DNA of 64,000 nt from Thalassotalea euphylliae (GTDB lineage: Bacteria > Pseudomonadota > Gammaproteobacteria > Enterobacterales > Alteromonadaceae), in NCBI RefSeq assembly GCF_003390395.1, contig NZ_QUOV01000001.1:1364001-1428000 (forward strand). Reading direction: 5' to 3'. Each line of letters opens with the position of its first letter. Position 1 is the stretch's first letter. The notes below the pieces were generated by a model that was given only the letters and a program-made list of their open reading frames with translations, did not search any database and was not told where the DNA came from. Below are positions 8,212 to 16,294 of the stretch, one piece after another. The translations under genes were made by a program, and so were the position numbers.

Positions 8212-8229
8212 TTGCAATAATAAAAGAGG
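8212..8229. promoter_or_regulatory. 18-bp perfect palindrome upstream of the medium-chain reductase gene
   Basis: TATTGCAAATTTGCAATA is a perfect palindrome 119-136 bases upstream of the reductase start, inside the 8094-8423 gap, which has no convincing gene. It is a candidate regulator site, for example for a LysR protein. Confidence 0.4.
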
Positions 8230-8423
8230 TGGTAGGTAAGAGGTGAGAGGTAAAAGAATCGCGAATAATCACCACAACCCCCAACCAGAAACCACAAAAG
8301 AATACTGTTTTCCGTAACTACTGTTTGGCATAGATGAATAAATCGCAACTTGGGAAAATTGCCGAACCGACAAAAGCTAACTAAATTTAAATAAGTTGTT
8401 TGTTATAAATAAGTTTGATTTTA

Positions 8424-9017
8424 ATGAATTTGTTTAACACGAAGTTAGTACATTCAAGTGCCGCTTTTGTTGCCAACTTTGCCGCCCATTTTGTGGCTTA
8501 TTTCGATAACCTTGAGAAAAAATGCGACTCGTTAATAGCGCTTCGCGATTCAGGTGCTGTTTCTGAAACTGAGCTGATCCACGCGAATAATCAACTATTA
8601 ACCGATCTGATCAATGCCCATGCAAAGTGTAGCTTGATGAGTCAGTTTGTCGGCTTAAACAGTGATTTATTCGAGCGGAAAATCGCTTATCTGTTTGGTG
8701 AAAAAGAGTTCGTCAAAGAAGTGATTCGTATCGGCTCTAACTTATCGGACTACTTTGGTTACTGCGGCTTTTCCTGTGATTCCACCAACATTTTTAACGG
8801 CTTTTCTTTAGTGATTGACCGCAATATTTTGGCTTTCTCACCTAATGATGTGAATGCCTTTTCCGATCTTATTTTAAAAAATATTCGCTTTAGAAAAGCC
8901 GTTAGCACACCGACAAGCTTTGACCCTGCTTATCAACTACCGACGTATTCGATTGCAGGGGTAAGTTTTTATATTGTGCCGGTCAGTGAAATCAAATATC
9001 CCTACATTGATATTTAG
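8424..9017 (+). CDS. Unrecognised 197-residue protein
   Basis: A frame with coding-like composition but no family I recognise. The first half is helical (HSSAAFVANFAAHFVAYFDNLEKKCDSLIALRDSG is one continuous amphipathic region split here only by eye). The second half is mixed, with several aromatic residues and Cys (YFGYCGFSCDS) and a C-terminus rich in Tyr, Pro and Ile. No signal peptide is visible. I chose the ATG at 8424 over the in-frame TTG at 8415; neither has a strong ribosome site. It sits alone, convergent with the short-chain dehydrogenase gene. Function unknown. Confidence 0.6.
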   Translation: MNLFNTKLVHSSAAFVANFAAHFVAYFDNLEKKCDSLIALRDSGAVSETELIHANNQLLTDLINAHAKCSLMSQFVGLNSDLFERKIAYLFGEKEFVKEVIRIGSNLSDYFGYCGFSCDSTNIFNGFSLVIDRNILAFSPNDVNAFSDLILKNIRFRKAVSTPTSFDPAYQLPTYSIAGVSFYIVPVSEIKYPYIDI

Positions 9018-9096
9018 CTAGGAGCTAGTGGCGGTTTTGTTTTGAACAAAGCTTCTAACTCGCAAAGAACTTAACCGAATAACCCCAAATAGCTAA

Positions 9097-10089
9097 CTAA
9101 AACGGCCAAGTAAAACCCGTTTTCTGCTCAGATACTTGCCAAAGTTTAGTGGCGACCTCTCTGTCTAGCGCCAGAGTTTCCAAAGGGCATTCATCAACGG
9201 CGCCAACCGTTTGTGCGCGTTTTGTTGGCCCATAGTAACGCTGTGGTTTTAAGTCTTGCTCAGTTGCACACATTACCTGAGGCCAAGCGCCTTTTTCGGC
9301 AGGTTGGGCAATAACGCGTGAGAGCACAGACCAAAGTGCTTTGTTAAATGTGCTGGCGGTATCCATCAACAAATTAGTGCGCGATGCGCCAGGATGACAA
9401 ACGTGTACTTGAACGTTTGAGCCTTTAGTATCAGTATCGCTGGCTAAAGGGCTGGCTAAAGGGCTGGCAAATTGGTTGGCTAAGCGATATTGCAACTCAT
9501 AAGCAAACATCAGCTGAGCTAATTTACTTTGCGCATAGGCATTCCATGCAGTGTACTTTGCGTCAAAATTTAGATCGTCAAACTGAATGGTTTTTAGTCC
9601 CATTTTATAGGCGTTGCTGCCCACTACCACGATACGACCGCTTGATGCTTCAATGCGATTAAACAACATGCCACATAGTAAAAAGTGACCAAAATGGTTG
9701 ACGCCAAGCTGACTCTCAAAGCCATCAGTGGTGATTTCTTGCTGAGCAACTTGTGCGATTGCGGCATTACAGATCAGTGCATCGATTTGCGGTACCGATT
9801 CCAACACCTTTGCAGCGGCTTTGCGCACTGACGCTAACTTTGCCAAATCCAATTGGATATAGCTTACCGGGCAACTGGTACCAAACTCTTGCTGAAGCTT
9901 GTCGATGGCTACTGCTGATTTTTCAGGATTGCGATTCATCATCACTACCTTCGCGCCCTTTGACAGGAAAATACGGGCAGCTTCAAAACCTGTACCTGAA
10001 TTTGCGCCGGTAATAACATAAGTTTTTCCCGCCAATGAGCGGATTCGCTCGGGGCTCCAGCCGTATTTACCAAATTGTTGTGTGGTCAT
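9097..10089 (-). CDS. Short-chain dehydrogenase/reductase (retinol dehydrogenase-like)
   Basis: A 330-residue short-chain dehydrogenase. It shows the cofactor motif TGANSGTGF (28-36), CNAA (107-110) in place of the usual NNAG, a catalytic Ser near 158 and the YAQSK active-site motif (Y185, K189). Length and motifs resemble the retinol dehydrogenase/protochlorophyllide reductase-like group that uses NADP(H). The substrate cannot be read from sequence. A 12-bp tandem duplication at 9439-9469 makes a small SPLASPLAS insertion in a variable loop near residue 210. The gene is divergent from the AraC-type gene at 10364, a likely regulator. Confidence 0.87.
   Translation of the reverse strand: MTTQQFGKYGWSPERIRSLAGKTYVITGANSGTGFEAARIFLSKGAKVVMMNRNPEKSAVAIDKLQQEFGTSCPVSYIQLDLAKLASVRKAAAKVLESVPQIDALICNAAIAQVAQQEITTDGFESQLGVNHFGHFLLCGMLFNRIEASSGRIVVVGSNAYKMGLKTIQFDDLNFDAKYTAWNAYAQSKLAQLMFAYELQYRLANQFASPLASPLASDTDTKGSNVQVHVCHPGASRTNLLMDTASTFNKALWSVLSRVIAQPAEKGAWPQVMCATEQDLKPQRYYGPTKRAQTVGAVDECPLETLALDREVATKLWQVSEQKTGFTWPF
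9439..9469. repeat. 12-bp tandem repeat inside the short-chain dehydrogenase gene
   Basis: The unit GCTGGCTAAAGG occurs twice (9439-9450 and 9451-9462), with a 7-base partial third copy. It keeps the reading frame and encodes an SPLA repeat. Confidence 0.7.
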
Positions 10090-10363
10090 CGTCTAACTCC
10101 TGAATGCGTATTGCTAAAGTACTAAATGGGCTTGCAAGTCGCTGTTATGCGGGTTTCAGTCGTTAACCCATATGCTTAATAAGCTTGAAGCACTTGCTAG
10201 GGTGAAATACTATAAATCTCAATGGTGGTAGCTAATAGACGATAAAGTCGTTAAAACTTGCCTATTTGTATCGTATTGGTGTTAATCGAGTGGTTTGGTG
10301 AACTGTTAAAATGTGGGCTTGGGAATCAAGGTAGTTGGATAGACTAACAAGTAGAATGTAAAT

Positions 10364-11350
10364 ATGAGCAATAAAGACGCGCTGAAACAACAAATAAAGC
10401 AACTAATTGAGGCTCAGGTATGTCTGCAAACCTTAAGTGAGCAAACCATGGGCGAGCACCAGCTTAGTGACAAGCCGGCAAGTAAAAGGCAGGCAAGTGA
10501 AAGTAAGGTCAGTGCAGAAGCGTTAATCGATACCGGTATTAAAGGCTTACAACTTTTTAAAGTAACTGACGCAGTGCGATGTGCACCGGCGATATACGAG
10601 CCAGCAATAATCGCCATTGTTAGCGGTACTAAAGAGGCGATACTCGATGGTCAGCGTTTTAGCTATGGAAGTGATCAATACATGTGCTGCACTATGTCGA
10701 TGCCAGTTGAAGCAGGCACACCTTTGGCTTCACCTGAAAAGCCGTTGTTAGGCGTTTATATCTCGCTTGATACTAAGGTAATGACTGAACTGGTAATCGA
10801 ATTAGCCAGTACAACCAGTGTTATGACACAACCTAAATATAGCGACCAATCACCGAGCTTAACCTTGGCAACGTGGGATGATAATTTTACGGACGCGTTG
10901 CTACGTTTATTGCGATTACTGGCTAACCCAACACAAATGAAAATACTGGGAGATAGTCGATTAAGAGAGTTTTATTACGCTGTATTGGAAGGGCAAGCAG
11001 GTCTGTCAGTCAAGCGAGCGTTCGGTATGGGAAATGAAATTGCCCGTTCAATTGAATATTTATCGGCACGTTTAGGTCAAAGCGTGACGATTGACGAGCT
11101 TGCGTCGCAAGTGGGAATGAGCCGCGCTGTCTTTCATCGCAAGTTTAAGCAAGCAACCACTATGTCGCCAATACAATTTGTTAAATCCATGCGGTTAAAT
11201 AATGCCGCAATGCGCATTGCCAGTGGTGAGAACGTCAGCACGGCAGCATTGGCAATGGGCTATGAAAGCTCGTCGCAATTTAGCCGAGATTTTAAGCGAC
11301 TATACGGTCAATCACCCAAGCAGTGGGCGCAAACCCAGCAATCGCACTAG
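10364..11350 (+). CDS. AraC-family regulator with AraC_N-type sensor domain
   Basis: A 328-residue protein. Residues 60-210 match the AraC_N-type ligand domain (YEPAIIAIVSGTKEAILDGQ, then SMPVEAGTPLASPEKPLLG). Residues 228-322 carry the two AraC helix-turn-helices (VTIDELASQVGMSRAVFHRK and NVSTAALAMGYESSSQFSRD). It is divergent from the short-chain dehydrogenase gene at 9097-10089, a pairing common for AraC_N regulators and the reductases they control. The 273-base gap between them shows no clear palindrome. It ends 28 bases from the convergent FISUMP gene. Inducer unknown. Confidence 0.9.
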   Translation: MSNKDALKQQIKQLIEAQVCLQTLSEQTMGEHQLSDKPASKRQASESKVSAEALIDTGIKGLQLFKVTDAVRCAPAIYEPAIIAIVSGTKEAILDGQRFSYGSDQYMCCTMSMPVEAGTPLASPEKPLLGVYISLDTKVMTELVIELASTTSVMTQPKYSDQSPSLTLATWDDNFTDALLRLLRLLANPTQMKILGDSRLREFYYAVLEGQAGLSVKRAFGMGNEIARSIEYLSARLGQSVTIDELASQVGMSRAVFHRKFKQATTMSPIQFVKSMRLNNAAMRIASGENVSTAALAMGYESSSQFSRDFKRLYGQSPKQWAQTQQSH

Positions 11351-11377
11351 CAAGTTCTCAAAACTCATTACGCTTGA

Positions 11378-12142
11378 TTAAATTTTGATACAGCGCACGG
11401 AAAACATATAGTCTTTCGATATCTTGACGCGGTTAATTTCACCTTTGTGAGGATTCCACCAAGGGTAAACGAGCGTTCGATTATAGGCTTTTGTGTCGGT
11501 TGCCTCCGTGCTTGTCCAAAACTCTGTGTATATTCCTTGGGTGAGATAAAAGCGGCCCCATTTCACACCTGCGGGTCTGGCGGCAAAGTTGTACTTGTTG
11601 ACTTGTGATTGATCGAATTTTTCAAACCAGCTATCTGGTTGTGCTTCTTTAAGGGTGATAGCAAGATCATTATCACCTCGCCAACCTTCTTTATTGAGAT
11701 CAGCATCCGCCATACCAATGGTTTTTTCCAATGTTTGCCAATCGGCGTCAGTGGCAACGCGCCAGCCAACAGGGCAAATATTTCGCTCGTCGACAACATC
11801 ATGCCAGTTGTAGAGCCGACCATAGGTTAGCAGCTTATTTTCATCGTCATCTGGAATAAAAGCAGTGGGTATCGCCGAGCCATCTTGAAACTTAGTACTT
11901 CTTAGATTTTCGGCGAGCCAGATTTGATCGCCTATAGTTACGGTGCGATAGGTGTTGCCCTCACTATCTTGGACACTAGGTTGTACTTTACTTAGCGTTT
12001 CGCTATCTGCTTGCGCTTTGCTATCTGCTTGCTCTTGGCTGTTTATATGCGTTTGGCTATTTGACATGGAATCTAACGCATTAACAGGTGTTACGGTGGT
12101 CAGTGACACTATGGCTCCTAACGCTAAAATTAGCGGTCTCAT
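11378..12142 (-). CDS. Exported FISUMP-domain protein
   Basis: A 254-residue protein with a Sec-type signal peptide (residues 1-22, cut near VNA). It has a Gln/Asp/Ser linker with repeated QADS, then a Fibrobacter succinogenes major paralogous (FISUMP) domain in residues 57-254. Diagnostic segments are DSEGNTYRTVTIGDQIWLAENL, split here as TVTIGDQIWLAENL, RLYNWHDV, CPVGWRVATDADWQTLE and the C-terminal FSVRCIKI. FISUMP domains occur on surface proteins, chiefly in Bacteroidetes and Fibrobacteres, with unclear function. AAGG about 9 bases before the ATG supports the start. The 12143-12503 gap upstream holds no convincing gene. Confidence 0.85.
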   Translation of the reverse strand: MRPLILALGAIVSLTTVTPVNALDSMSNSQTHINSQEQADSKAQADSETLSKVQPSVQDSEGNTYRTVTIGDQIWLAENLRSTKFQDGSAIPTAFIPDDDENKLLTYGRLYNWHDVVDERNICPVGWRVATDADWQTLEKTIGMADADLNKEGWRGDNDLAITLKEAQPDSWFEKFDQSQVNKYNFAARPAGVKWGRFYLTQGIYTEFWTSTEATDTKAYNRTLVYPWWNPHKGEINRVKISKDYMFSVRCIKI

Positions 12143-12503
12143 GGTTATTTACCTTGGTTGAACTTTTGCGAGCCACTTTATAGTTGCTAAGGTTAACCTG
12201 CTAGGCGATATCGTCTTCAAAAATAGCCTATTTGTATCAAGATCATGTCGACTATTTGCTAGTTCGAAGTTCCAAAGAGCGGCTTCAGAACTGTACTCGT
12301 AAGGTAACTTATTAATACCAAAGGACTCTTTAAAATTACCGTACAAATTGTGTTAGTATGATTTTGCTTTTAAGTGATAAAGCACTGAAGTTGGATTGTT
12401 TTGGCTAGCGCTTTTCCTGCATTTTCCTTGTGTTTTTAAATGCTAGGTGAGCTACTAAAAGTTTTGCCGACGCCAGTCCTTTATTACTTTTAAGGACTTT
12501 TCT

Positions 12504-13784
12504 ATGCAAACTATTGTTATCGTTGGAGGAGGGGCTGGCGGCCTTGAATTAGCAACCCAATTAGGCCATAAACTAGGCCGAAAAAACCAAGCCAAGATCA
12601 TCTTGGTAGACAAAAACCGCACCCATGTGTGGAAACCTTTATTGCACGAAGTCGCCTCGGGCACCTTTGATGCTGGCCTAAATGCCGTGGTTTATCACGC
12701 GCATGGCGCACGTCATGGCTATCACTTTCAGCTTGGCTGTTTAAGTGGTGTTGACCCTGACCGCAAAACCTTGACCTTAGAGCCTGTCAGCGACGAGCAT
12801 AATCTGGGCACACGCCAATTACACTACGATCAATTAGTGCTAGCGGTTGGTAGTGTCAGTAACGATTTTGGCACGCCGGGCGTGGCTGAGCATTGTTATT
12901 TTCTCGATAGCCATCAACAGGCTGAGCGCTTTCACAAAACCTTATTAAGCACTTTCACCCGAATTAGTCAGGATGAATCCAAGCAAGAGCTACACATTGA
13001 TATCGTAGGTGCAGGCGCGACCGGTGTTGAGCTGGCGGCAGAGCTATTTCATGTCACCGAAATGCTGGGCAGCTATGGTTTTGAACATATGGCCGCAGAG
13101 CAGCTTAAAATTCGCCTAATTGAAGCAGGACCGCGTATTTTACCCGCCTTGCCTGATCGCATTGCTAGCGCTGCTAAACGTGAGCTGGAAAAAATTGGCG
13201 TTGAAGTGCTAGAGCAAACGCGGGTGCAGCGCGCAGAGCATGATGGCTTTGTCACCAGCGAGGATGAAAAACTGCAAGCCGATATTATGATCTGGGCGGC
13301 AGGGGTAAAAGCGCCCGAGTTTTTGGCACAGATCAAAGGCGTCGAAACTAATCGTATGGGGCAAGTGTTGGTCAATAAAGATCTAACCTCAACCTTCGAT
13401 GAGGATATTTATGTACTTGGCGATGCGTGTGGTTTTCAAAACCCTGATGAAAGCTGGGTACCACCTAGAGCGCAGTCGGCACATCAAATGGCGAGCATCG
13501 TCAAAGAAAATATTTTACGTAAACGCAAAGGACTCGCGCCGAAAGAATATCGCTATATGGATTATGGCTCGCTGGTGAATTTGTCGCGTTTTAGTACTGT
13601 GGGCAGTTTAATGGGGAATCTCACCAAAGGCAGCATGTTTATTGAAGGGCGCATTGCCAAGCTGGTGTATGTTTCTTTGTATCGTATGCACCAAGCGGCT
13701 ATTCACGGCCAAGTGCGAGCGACGATTTTGTGGTTTGCCGAACGGTTAGTGAAAGTGACTCGACCTAAAATGAAGCTGCACTAA
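12504..13784 (+). CDS. ndh: Type II NADH dehydrogenase
   Basis: A 426-residue single-subunit NADH:quinone oxidoreductase that passes electrons from NADH to the quinone pool without pumping protons. The FAD-binding motif is GGGAGGLELA (residues 8-17), the second Rossmann fold is VGAGATGVELAAEL (about 170-183), and the conserved YVLGDACG marks the FAD pyrophosphate/ribityl site. The C-terminal amphipathic region (ERLVKVTRPKMKLH) fits peripheral attachment to the inner membrane. AAGGA lies 11 bases before the ATG. The gene is monocistronic, and a strong hairpin terminator follows at 13849. Confidence 0.95.
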   Translation: MQTIVIVGGGAGGLELATQLGHKLGRKNQAKIILVDKNRTHVWKPLLHEVASGTFDAGLNAVVYHAHGARHGYHFQLGCLSGVDPDRKTLTLEPVSDEHNLGTRQLHYDQLVLAVGSVSNDFGTPGVAEHCYFLDSHQQAERFHKTLLSTFTRISQDESKQELHIDIVGAGATGVELAAELFHVTEMLGSYGFEHMAAEQLKIRLIEAGPRILPALPDRIASAAKRELEKIGVEVLEQTRVQRAEHDGFVTSEDEKLQADIMIWAAGVKAPEFLAQIKGVETNRMGQVLVNKDLTSTFDEDIYVLGDACGFQNPDESWVPPRAQSAHQMASIVKENILRKRKGLAPKEYRYMDYGSLVNLSRFSTVGSLMGNLTKGSMFIEGRIAKLVYVSLYRMHQAAIHGQVRATILWFAERLVKVTRPKMKLH

Positions 13785-13848
13785 GTTCTAATATTTTAGC
13801 GACTACTTGAGCTAATACTTAAGCGAGAAATAAAGCAAGTATTGGAGT

Positions 13849-13873
13849 AAAGGCACCTCTTGGTGCCTTTTTA
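13849..13873 (+). terminator. Rho-independent terminator after ndh
   Basis: AAAGGCACC and GGTGCCTTT arms with a TCTT loop are followed by a T-tract on the plus strand. It lies about 65 bases after the ndh stop. Confidence 0.85.
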
Positions 13874-13912
13874 ACTTTAGTGCCTTTATATCTCTATCTA
13901 GGGGTAAATGGT

Positions 13913-14887
13913 TTATGCTTGGCTGTTCCACTCTTCACGCGTTGGATTACCGTACATTTTTTCAAAGTTCGGGATATTCTGCTCCCAAATCGGAATTTTA
14001 TCGCCGATATATTCTTTTAACGCATCAAAAAATAGGCGTGCTCTAAGTGGTAAATCTCGGTGTGGGTATACTGCATAAATCGCAGTAAAATCCAGTAGTT
14101 TTAAGTCGGTCATGATCGGCACTAAGCGACCAGCGCTGATATCGTCTTGCATATGAAACGCAGGGGCGAGATAAAACGAAGCACCTGAAAGCACGTGGTC
14201 GCGCATTAACTCCACTTCGTTACAGGCAAATTGCCAGTTCAGGTGCACACGCTGTGTTTGGTTTTGCTCGTCGGCATAGTCGATATAATCCGGCCTAATT
14301 TGCTCGCCGGCATAGCAAGTAGCAGGCAAGCTCGCCAGTTCTTCAAGTGTTTTGGGCTCGCCAAAGCGTTCGATAAAGCTTGGCGCAGCCAGTAACAATA
14401 AGCGATTGCGGGCAAGGTAGCGGGCTACCATAGAAGAATCTTTTTGCTCACCAACGCGGATCGCTAAATCAAATCCATCAGCAATAATATCGACGACTTT
14501 ATCGCCGGTGAATAATTCTACGTTAACTTGTGGAAAGCGCTGCTGAAAGGAGGTAATCACCGGCATCAGTACTTGCTTAGCTAGAGAGTAGCTACAGGTA
14601 ATTTTTAGCGTACCCCGAGGTGTTTGGTGATAATTTTGCGCAACACGCGTCGTGTCATCAAGCAAGCTTTTGAGCGCTTGTGCCTTTCTTAGCACATCGT
14701 GGCCGGCGCCAGTAATGGAAAAAGAGCGGGTGGTGCGATTCATTAAGCGCACGCCTAATTCTTGCTCTAACTTGGCGACTTGTTTCGATACAACTGAACG
14801 ATCGATCTTTCTATGCTCGGCGACTTTGGCAAATGAGCCGCGCTCAGAAACTTCCAAAAACAACAACATACGACTAGAAATATCCAT
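13913..14887 (-). CDS. LysR-family regulator divergent from the RND pump
   Basis: A LysR protein of 324 residues from the ATG at 14887. I chose this over the in-frame GTG at 14899 because GGAG lies 9 bases before it. The helix-turn-helix is at the N-terminus (FLEVSERGSFAKVAEHRKID, then SVVSKQVAKLEQELGVRLMN) and the effector domain follows. It is divergent from the adaptor/pump operon starting at 15101, so it most likely controls that operon. No crisp palindrome was picked out in the 213-base shared promoter. Confidence 0.88.
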   Translation of the reverse strand: MDISSRMLLFLEVSERGSFAKVAEHRKIDRSVVSKQVAKLEQELGVRLMNRTTRSFSITGAGHDVLRKAQALKSLLDDTTRVAQNYHQTPRGTLKITCSYSLAKQVLMPVITSFQQRFPQVNVELFTGDKVVDIIADGFDLAIRVGEQKDSSMVARYLARNRLLLLAAPSFIERFGEPKTLEELASLPATCYAGEQIRPDYIDYADEQNQTQRVHLNWQFACNEVELMRDHVLSGASFYLAPAFHMQDDISAGRLVPIMTDLKLLDFTAIYAVYPHRDLPLRARLFFDALKEYIGDKIPIWEQNIPNFEKMYGNPTREEWNSQA

Positions 14888-15100
14888 TCGGATCTCCACA
14901 AGATTAACTTTATTGGTGCCAAAAGCGCAACACTGTGTGTCATTATAGGTGGTTAATGGGCAACAATAAAAGCCTTACAATAGCGCTCAATAAATTGGTC
15001 ATGGTTTCATAGTCTGTGCTTGTCGCCCTTACCAATCTCTTTTCATAAAATTCTCGACCACCTGTGGTCGTAATTAGCGCATTACAAGGTATATATTTTC

Positions 15101-16282
15101 ATGAAAAAGCTTCATTTATTAGCTTCCGTAACGGCAATGCTCGCGGTGCTTACCTTGGCTGGATGTAATAGCCAAGAAGCCGAGCCACAAATGCAAATGC
15201 CACCACTGCCAATTGATGTTGCACAAGTTGCCTTTCAAGAAGTGCAATCTTGGCATACCTATACTACTCGCCTTGAGTCGCCGCAGCGCGTGATTTTAAT
15301 GCCGCGTGTTTCTGGTGTGGTTGAAAGCATTGCCTTTACCGAAGGGCAAACGGTGCAGCAAGGTGACGCACTTTTTCAAATTGATCCTCGTCCATTTCAA
15401 GCGGTCGTTGATCGCTTGCGCGCGCAAATTCTTGCTGGTGAAGCGGCGCTGGAAGAGGCGATTAATCGCGAAAAGCGCGCCTTAAACCTAGGAAAAAGTA
15501 GTGCCATTTCAATTGAACAAGTGGAATCGCGTTCAGCTGATTCAAAACAACGTAAGGCGGAATTGTTAGCACTGAAAGCTCAACTAGATTCAGCCTTACT
15601 TGATTTAGAATTCACCTCAGTGAAGTCGCCAATTACAGGTGTGATTTCACGCGCAGAAATTACCGAAGGTAACAACGTTATTGCTAACCAAAGTGTGTTA
15701 ACTAATATCGTTTCTAACGATGAAATGTATGCATACTTTGATATTGACGAGCGCACGTGGAACTCAGATTTTGCCAATGTTACGTCAAACACACCATTGC
15801 CAGTGATGTTAACGTTAGCTGGCAGCAGCAAGCGTCAATACCAAGGTCATATCGACTTTGTTGATAATGCAGTGAATGCCTCAACAGGTACGATTCGTGT
15901 CCGTGCGACGTTTGATAACCACACGCAAGAACGCGCGTTAAAAGCAGGCTCTTTCGCTCGCTTAAAACTGGCGTCTACCGATATTGAAAAACACATTTTG
16001 GTGCCAGATCGCGCAATTGGCACAGATCTGAAAAATCGTTTTGTGTTAACGATTGGCGAAGATAATACCGTGCAATATCGCCAAGTAACGGCAGGTGAGC
16101 GTTATGGTCAGTACCGCGTGATCACCGAGGGTTTAAACCCAGAAGACAATATTGCCGTAAATGGCCCAGCGAAAGTGTTCCCAGGCATGGTGATCAGCCC
16201 GCGCAATGTCACTTTAGATTTATCGGCGGTTGCACTGACCGTTGACCCAGCTGCTGCCGAAACGTTTGCGGCTGTGCGCTAG
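15101..16282 (+). CDS. RND efflux periplasmic adaptor lipoprotein
   Basis: A 393-residue membrane-fusion protein of the AcrA/MexA type. A lipoprotein signal peptide ends in the lipobox LAGC (Cys22), so it is anchored in the inner membrane facing the periplasm. A barrel-sandwich lipoyl half (VILMPRVSGVVESIAFTEGQ, about 65-85), a helical hairpin rich in Ala/Glu (100-165) and the second lipoyl half (FTSVKSPITGVISRAEITEG) follow, then the beta-barrel and membrane-proximal domains. It links the inner-membrane pump encoded 12 bases downstream to an outer-membrane channel, which is not encoded here. Confidence 0.93.
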   Translation: MKKLHLLASVTAMLAVLTLAGCNSQEAEPQMQMPPLPIDVAQVAFQEVQSWHTYTTRLESPQRVILMPRVSGVVESIAFTEGQTVQQGDALFQIDPRPFQAVVDRLRAQILAGEAALEEAINREKRALNLGKSSAISIEQVESRSADSKQRKAELLALKAQLDSALLDLEFTSVKSPITGVISRAEITEGNNVIANQSVLTNIVSNDEMYAYFDIDERTWNSDFANVTSNTPLPVMLTLAGSSKRQYQGHIDFVDNAVNASTGTIRVRATFDNHTQERALKAGSFARLKLASTDIEKHILVPDRAIGTDLKNRFVLTIGEDNTVQYRQVTAGERYGQYRVITEGLNPEDNIAVNGPAKVFPGMVISPRNVTLDLSAVALTVDPAAAETFAAVR

Positions 16283-16294
16283 GAGTTACTCGCT

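Noticed and set aside
8103..8348. An 81-residue minus-strand open frame upstream of the medium-chain reductase gene
   Set aside because: Composition is not coding-like, it has no ribosome site, and it covers two palindromes that look regulatory.
12149..12346. A 65-residue minus-strand frame just upstream of the FISUMP gene
   Set aside because: It starts with TTG, lacks a ribosome site and shows no recognisable domain. It is probably untranslated promoter or leader DNA.
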